Shown piece after piece: positions 58,161 to 64,000 of a stretch of DNA of 64,000 nt (its first letter is position 1; every line of letters begins with the position of its first letter). A model generated the notes under the pieces. It worked only from the letters and a program-made list of their open reading frames with translations, ran no database searches and was not told where the DNA came from. The translations under genes were made by a program, and so were the position numbers. The DNA comes from Morella rubra (lineage: Eukaryota; Streptophyta; Magnoliopsida; Fagales; Myricaceae), in the NCBI GenBank assembly GCA_003952965.2, contig CM025850.1, positions 27,811,611 to 27,875,610 on the forward strand, given 5' to 3'.

Positions 58161-60132
58161 GCGCAGTGGGAAAAGACGTCAATTCCTAATTGCAATGGCC
58201 ATTGTAGAGTCGGAGTGTAGGATGTCATGAACGTGGTTTCTCACCATTCTGTTGGAGGATATTGGGTTAGAGGATACACGTGCTTGGACTTGGATGTCTG
58301 ATAGACAAAAGGTACTTGGAAGCTTTTATGATTACGAGTAATTTATTAGGGTATAATTTGCTTATGATCCATTAATAATCTCATGGCCTATGAACTAACA
58401 TGCGATTCTTTTGAATTGTATATTTCTAGCATTGCTTTCTATCTTTGCAATTAATTTTAGAATTTAAGTTATTTTATTCCTTTTGTTGTGTTATTTATCT
58501 ATTGATTTCAAAGTCTCATGATATGCAGTACTTATAAATATTGATTCATAAACAAAGCAATAAAATCTGTTGAATTCTCAAGATAATAAATTAATTGTCA
58601 ACCATTAGACTGCTAATTATAATCACTAATAGAAATCATTACTACTTAATTTACTAATTTAAGTTACTGCAACTTCAACCCATGGAAGCAATTAATACCA
58701 CCAATAGGAAGAGATGAAGTACATTAAACATATAATTAAATCCTTTTATGTTGCTTACTAATCTGAAATTTGTCTTATATGTTGCTTGCAAACTATATTG
58801 GGCTGGGATTCAGAAGGCAACTTGGACCATATACCCAAGGATTAGAGCTAAACTTGAAAGGGTAGAGCGATTCGAGATTCTGTCTTTGTAGCTGGACTGA
58901 TGGGCACGTTCTGGAGGTTGAGCCATTGAATGACTGATGGAAGCTTGTGAATCTTGGAAGGATGGAGTGCTTGTGTGGCAAATGGCAATTTAATGGAATC
59001 CCGTGCTCCCATGCTCCCATGCTTGTGCAACAATATTCTACAAGAGGCGAGTCTCCGAGGATTATGTTGATCCTTGTTATTGCAAGGACGCTTACAAAAT
59101 ATGTTACGCCGCTACAATCAACACAATGCCTGGACCTGGTATTTGGCCACATCCTGACAATGATCAACCTCTGTCACCACAAATTACAGTGGCACCAGGG
59201 AGGCCCAAAAATTCAATAGTACAAGCGGAAGGTGAGCCACAACTCTTGTATTGGGTCACTCATGTTGGATATGGCATTCGGTGGGGGAAATGTGGAGTGT
59301 CAGGACATAACGCACGCTCATACAAGAAACCTGACAATCCTAACCCCAAAAAGCCTAGTAAGAAAAACAGAAACCCCAAGGTACATGCTGCAAATGCACC
59401 ACCAATTCAACTATGCTAGGACAATTTTAACATGTGTATGCTTACTTACAATTTTTTTATTTGAATGCAGGGTACTCTGCACAATGGAGAAACTGGAACA
59501 TCCCAAACTGCTGGGACCACTGGAACATCACAACCTGCTGGAACCACTATAAGGAAAAGGCGAGGGACGTAAGAGAATGTCCATGTAAAGAAAATTCTTA
59601 ATTTCGAAACTGGTTCTATCTGAATATCCATTTAATAATGTGTTCATTTATCTAGGAAAGTGCACAGCCACGTAGATCACCTCGTAAAAAATCAAGCGCA
59701 CAAACTAACAAAGAAGTTGAGCAACCCAATGTTGTGACCGTGGTAAAACCTATATGTGAAAGCACTTTACAATAAGGCTTCACTTTTAACATGTAATTAA
59801 TATATCTTTAATTTATGAATGCAGGAAAGTTTCCAACCATTTACATTACCCTGTAGATCATCTCGCAAGAAGTCAAGTACACAAACTAACAGAGAAGTTG
59901 AGCAACCCAATGTTGTGATCACGGTAAAACCTATATGTGAAAGTACTCAACAATAAAAGCATTACTTTTAACATGTGATTAATATATCTTTATTTTATGA
60001 TTGCAGGAAAGCTCCCAACCATGTACATTACCGCGTAGATCACCGCGCAAGAAAGCCAACACCAACCCCATTTCAGAGCCACTCAATGATAACCATCATG
60101 TGGAAGACATCATTTTTTATACTGTTATGTAA
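58161..60132 (+). pseudogene. MULE transposase, C-terminal part with SWIM finger and repeated exons
   Basis: Immediately right of the hAT element the MULE core resumes (GKDVNS, AMAIVESEC, LEDTRAWTWMSDRQK) up to a donor at about 58312. After about 480 bases without homology (intron or deletion; the usual HLYNNFR region is missing) it continues near 58800 (WTIYPRIRAKLERVERFEIL). It then reaches the SWIM zinc finger CLCGKWQFNGIPCSHA (58966-59015), the conserved YVDPCYCKDAYKICYAATIN and a CCHC-like knuckle (CGVSGHNARS). Short 3' exons follow, three of them (59656-59742, 59825-59923, 60007-60132) being copies of one another and coding RSPRKK-type basic motifs. The last ends in a stop at 60130. Confidence 0.8.
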
Positions 60133-60965
60133 AACTGATTGTCATGTATTTTGATGTTGTTATGTATTTTGATGGTCATATAGTGGAGAAACTTCATTCT
60201 GATGTAGTTATTAGATTAGGAGATGGATGATAGAAATTGATGTTGTTATGTATTTTAAATTTGTATTTTGAGTTTGAAATGTAAATTCATTCTGATGTCG
60301 TTATTACATTGGGAGCTGGATTTGTGAAACTGGATTTGTATTTTGAGTTTGGCAATGTAAAAGTTGTTATATCAGGTTATGGAAAAACATTGTGGAATCT
60401 GTTCTAGTGTTGGATTCGAGTTATAAAAGTTTCAATATTGAATATGTTCAGGACCATTTGGCTGTTCAAACTTATTTGGAGGATGCATTATTGCACATAG
60501 AATGATACATAGAAGCTACACAGTTAGATACAATTACCTTATGAAAGGTCATTATGAGCTCGCTCTCAGTTTTAAGACGTTAGGAGTTTTGCTTATTTTG
60601 GTATTGCAGTAGCCTATTCGAGGCCTATAAGCATGGGGCATGGTAGTTTTTAAAGATTACTAAGTTCTTACTTTTCTAGATTGGTTTCTGAGTTCATGGA
60701 AAGAAGTTGTTATTTCTAAATCCTCCAGGGGATGAGGCACCCCTATTTCTTAACCCCCACACTTTCTCCACCATTTAATGAAGGTCGCATGTATTTCTTT
60801 CTATTTCTTTTATAGTACCATGGATGGTATGGTATGATGGATCTCTCTAACTTCTGTGCAAGCTCTCTTATGGTACATCTTACTTTATTTTATATTTCAA
60901 TCTTCCTAATAACTAAGAAATAAATAAGTTCACATTCATATATAGGGTGTGACTACACTGGACTT
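60133..60965 (+). other. 3' region downstream of the MULE transposase
   Basis: About 830 bases with phrases repeated in the first part ('tgtatttgatgttg'-like phrases near 60145, 60170 and 60240). No gene recognised. Confidence 0.45.
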
Positions 60966-60969
60966 TTAG

Positions 60970-62165
60970 GTCTACATTAGAGCAATCACACCTAACAAAC
61001 CCAAATACGAACAGACGCAGACCAATTTAACAAGCACCCTCTGAAATTGATCATCTATGATGTTCAACCACCCTTTCATCTACATCCATCAGCATACGAA
61101 TGACTTAAGCCATATCTTTGAACTGAAGAAACAATCGATAACCATTGAAAAAATCGCATTCAGTCTAATCACAAGTTTACATGATACACACTGACTACTA
61201 CTGGACACTTTCATACTGGTCATGCTACAAGCAATGCACCTCACCACCATGACCCACCACCTACATTAGAGCAATCATCACCTAACAAACCCAAATACGA
61301 TAACTAACACATCAATTATAATGGCCTTCAGTCAGTTTTTCCTTCATAATGTGACATCACAGTTGTGCATTCACCAATTTAATCTGTTCAAGCACCCTCT
61401 GAAATTGATCATCTATTCTTTTTTGATGTTCAACCACCCTTTCAATCTACTCATCCATCGATTTGAGCATACGAATGACTTAAGCCATATCTTTGACATC
61501 TCTTGAAGAAACAATTTCTTCTTTCGACATTTTCTCCATAAAAACTAGGGGGTCTAACCATTGAAAAACATCGCATCTAACCTAAGTCTACAGATCACAA
61601 GTTTATCATATGATACTTAGTGGGAAGAAAACAACAAATATTAAAAAATGAACAAAACTCAAACGTGACAAAGAGAAAATTGCGAACCAGTTTTCCATAT
61701 CGTCGACACTTCACTAATAAACACACTGACTACTACTGGACTTTCATCAACAATAACCACCAAAACCACCTACATTAGAGCAATCAGCACCTAACAAACC
61801 CAAATTTTCAATCATAATGGCCTTCAGGTTTTCCTTCATGTGACATAGTTGTGCATTCACCAATTTAATCTTCAAGCACCCTCTGAAATTGATCATCTAT
61901 TTTTTTTGATGTTCAACCACCCCATCTGCTTCCATCAGCATACGAATGACTTCAGCTTTGAGAAGAAACAATTTCTTCTCTCGACACCTACAAACTGGGG
62001 GGTCTAAATTGACATCGCATCTAAGTCTACGCACCCAGCTAATGAACAAAGAGAAAATTGTTGAAATACTGGTCATGCTAGAACTTCGCTGGAATCCCAC
62101 ACTTGCACAGTGGCTACCTCATGAGACACCATCATCGCACCCAGCAATGAACTTGTTGAAATAAT
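60970..62165 (-). repeat. three diverged tandem copies of a unit with a coiled-coil ORF
   Basis: Copies begin at about 60970, 61259 and 61766 with 'tacattagagcaatca' and 'acctaacaaacccaaat', and measure about 289, 507 and 395 bases. On the reverse strand the middle copy reads from 61530 MSKEEIVSSRDVKDMA, then VIRMLKSMDE, IERVVEHQKRIDDQFQRVL, EQIKLVNAQL and a stop. It has two in-frame stops, and its heptad-like spacing of Ile, Leu and Val suggests a coiled coil. The first and third copies carry many small deletions relative to the middle one. The origin is unknown; it could be cargo of the neighbouring MULE. Confidence 0.65.
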
Positions 62166-62450
62166 CATGCTAAGGGCTGGACAAAAGGAACCAAATCTAT
62201 AACTTATTCAGATGGGTTTGTGGCAGAGACGTTGGGCAAGGAAGAAAAAAGTTTGAAAATGGAAACAAGGTGGAGCTAAATAGGTTACAAACCTTCGACG
62301 GAGAGAGGTTGACAATTCCTTCGATGGAGATTGCTAAAGACACTGCTGGCGACGAATCTAGGAATTCGGTGGAGAAAAGGGTAACGGGAGATTAGCTTTG
62401 AGTAAAAAGTTCCGTTGAAGACTAAAATTCAGCAGTTAATCTATTGGGAA
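62166..62450. other. spacer before the copia fragment
   Basis: About 285 bases. It contains 'gacgaatctaggaattcggt', whose inverse faintly resembles sequence at 47195-47230 inside the left end of the second MULE. Not enough to call a terminal repeat. Confidence 0.3.
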
Positions 62451-62454
62451 AATA

Positions 62455-62925
62455 AGAACTCGCAGACCTTGATGTCTTGCGGCGAATTTGTCCTGTTGAT
62501 GCTTGCATTTGCGATTCCGAATGTAAAGCCACAAAGTTGATTATTGTTGGTCAAGAACGGGAATTTATCCTTCAATTCTTAATGGGGTTAGATGATAAAT
62601 TTGCTCATGTCTATGGACAGATTCTATCGATCAATTCTCAATATAAACAAGGTTTTCTCTCTCATCATTCCGAGGAAGAATAACTTGACAATTATTCTGT
62701 ATCCATGACAGAATCTATTGTTATGGATTTTAAGGCTGAATCTTGTTGTTGTTATGCAGCAGGATATAAGTTTGCTAATAAACCAATTTGCACTCACTGT
62801 GAAAAATCTGGTTATACAATTGATAAGTGCTATCTTCTCCATGGATTTCCACCTAGTTTCAAATTCACCAAAGGAAGGAATGTTTATACTCATAATGTTA
62901 GCATTGATTAGGAGGACAGATCAGT
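62455..62925 (+). pseudogene. Ty1/copia gag fragment with zinc knuckle
   Basis: The frame from about 62520 reads EREFILQFLMGLDDKFAHVY, a hallmark of plant copia gag proteins. After a stop and frame change near 62680 comes CTHCEKSGYTIDKCYLLHGF (62790-62850): a Cys-x2-Cys stretch, a Tyr where the CCHC knuckle usually has His, and the conserved YxLHGFP tail. There are no LTRs, protease or integrase, and the sequence after 62925 is stop-ridden, so this is an isolated remnant. Confidence 0.8.
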
Positions 62926-64000
62926 TTCCGGGTTATCTACAGTACTCCAAGAACAATGTCAAAGCTTGATTTCTTCTCTTCAAAATTAGGCTTTTGATGT
63001 CCACTTGTTAATCAAGTTTCTGTTAGTCAACCTATAAATTCTTCACTTGTTTTGAAATTTTTTAGGTAAATTTAGTTCTTAATCTGATCATTCTCCATCT
63101 ATACATATTCCATATGTTCAGCGTGTGTCTTGTCATTTAACTCCCAACCTGGTTTAGATTGTTATGCTATAGGAGCTCTCATGTGTTTTAGTCGTGGGAT
63201 AATTTTGTGAATGTTAGAAGGGTTTTAATGCGCACATACCCTTTAGCTACTATAAATTAAATTATATGATTATTCGTGTTTTTTGTATCTTTTCTTTATT
63301 TTGAACCTTTTCGACTTGGATTTTCTTTTTTACTTTTTTGGTTAAAATCTTAACTTGGTCATCTTTAATGTACTTGGCGTCTTTGTGATTGATTTGAACA
63401 TATGAAATTAAGCTACATCAAGATGATTTAAAGCAAGGATTTGAGCATATGAAATTTTAAGCTATATCAAGCTAATTCATAAATCTATTCGAATCTCATC
63501 TTCGTCCTTCCGCACAAATCTACTTATCTCATCTTTTAAGGCCTCCTTCCACATGAATTCAATTAACTGTGACCTAAAAATTATCATAGTTACTCTCAAT
63601 AAAACAAGATGGAAAATTTTGACAACCATGGTTCAATGACCTATATAACTCTTTGTTGCTTAGGGAAGATATTGGAGCACACACAAAGCTTGATATATGA
63701 GTTAAGCTCAATTAACCGCACATCTCAAATAGCACCATATGGATGACTCCTTGAAGTTTATAAAAGCATCTATACAAGTCATTTGAGAGTTACTCTCAAT
63801 AAAATAAAAAAAGAAGAAAGTCACTAAAAGTCTATGCAACTTTTCTACCAAATACATATATTCAACTTTTCTACCAAAGACATTCAACTTTCCAACCCGA
63901 GGGTCATTTACCCCACAATTCACGCCACAATTCACAATAGACTAATTCAAAAATTGCAGAAGTTTGACTTGTATTGACAGAAAAAGAAAGTCTATGATGT
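62926..64000. other. A/T-rich DNA, nothing recognised
   Basis: The first ~200 bases may be decayed copia sequence. The remainder has no frame, repeat or RNA gene that I can support. The phrase 'gagcatatgaaattttaagct' and a near copy 60 bases away (63398 and 63450) are the only local repeat. Confidence 0.45.

Larger units (their letters stand above)
46871..60132 (+). mobile_element. second Mutator-like element, split by an hAT insertion; right TIR not found
   Basis: The left end 'ggcttaatgtacctgccagt' and the following ~200 bases have the look of plant MULE terminal repeats (same opening style as the element at 16080). The gene inside encodes a MULE transposase: N-terminal part 48260-49771, C-terminal part 58161-60132. 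The two halves continue each other across an 8.39-kb hAT element. I could not find the inverse of the left TIR between 60.1 and 64 kb, so the right end is deleted, decayed or outside; a weak resemblance around 62300-62450 is not enough. Confidence 0.7.

Noticed and set aside
62270..62450. Right terminal repeat of the second MULE
   Set aside because: Only an 11-base match and a loose resemblance to the left-end interior; not an inverted copy of the left terminus.

Overview
The window reads as nuclear DNA of a flowering plant, most likely a eudicot: AT-rich, with GT/AG introns, a PP2A B' (B56) gene, an R2R3-MYB gene and plant-type L1 LINE, Mutator-like (MULE), hAT, Ty1/copia and Ty3/gypsy-type remnants. 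The species cannot be told from the sequence. About three quarters is repeats; the likely functional genes lie between about 35.5 and 46.9 kb.

Layout. 1-1.13 kb: end of a Ty3/gypsy-type LTR, a gag stub and a ~64-bp minisatellite. 1.13-18.6 kb: a head-to-tail array of ~0.56-0.72 kb units, each with a conserved peptide-coding stretch and an A/T-rich foldback. It is split by three insertions: a reverse-strand L1 LINE (2032-10727, near-matching 17-bp target duplications), a MULE with ~200-bp TIRs (10788-15139) and a non-autonomous MULE with ~390-bp TIRs carrying non-transposon sequence (16080-17503). 18.6-23.4 kb: CACTA-like debris, a solo LTR with a perfect TATTA target duplication, and unassigned DNA. 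23.4-28.5 kb: leader, first exon and truncated intron of a PP2A B' gene, ending in a 101-N gap.

28.6-40.34 kb repeats the 17.15-28.5 kb block almost base for base, but its first ~1.3 kb is a garbled version of 17.15-18.1 kb. I read this as a probable false duplication in the assembly (two haplotypes or an unmerged overlap), leaving one real B' gene (35868-40806, two exons, 500 aa). A four-exon gene for a 131-aa protein that I do not recognise follows (41734-44633), then a four-exon R2R3-MYB (45765-46719).

46.87-60.13 kb (perhaps to ~62.4 kb) is a three-layer nest. A MULE transposase gene is split by an 8.39-kb hAT element (49772-58160, 8-bp target duplication), whose own transposase is split inside its BED zinc finger by a 3.8-kb LTR-like element (52721-56520, 5-bp target duplication). 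Behind it lie three diverged copies of a reverse-strand coiled-coil ORF unit and a Ty1/copia gag fragment; the last kilobase holds nothing I recognise.

The genes do not form a pathway: a phosphatase regulatory subunit, an unknown small protein and a transcription factor are simply neighbours in a repeat-rich region.
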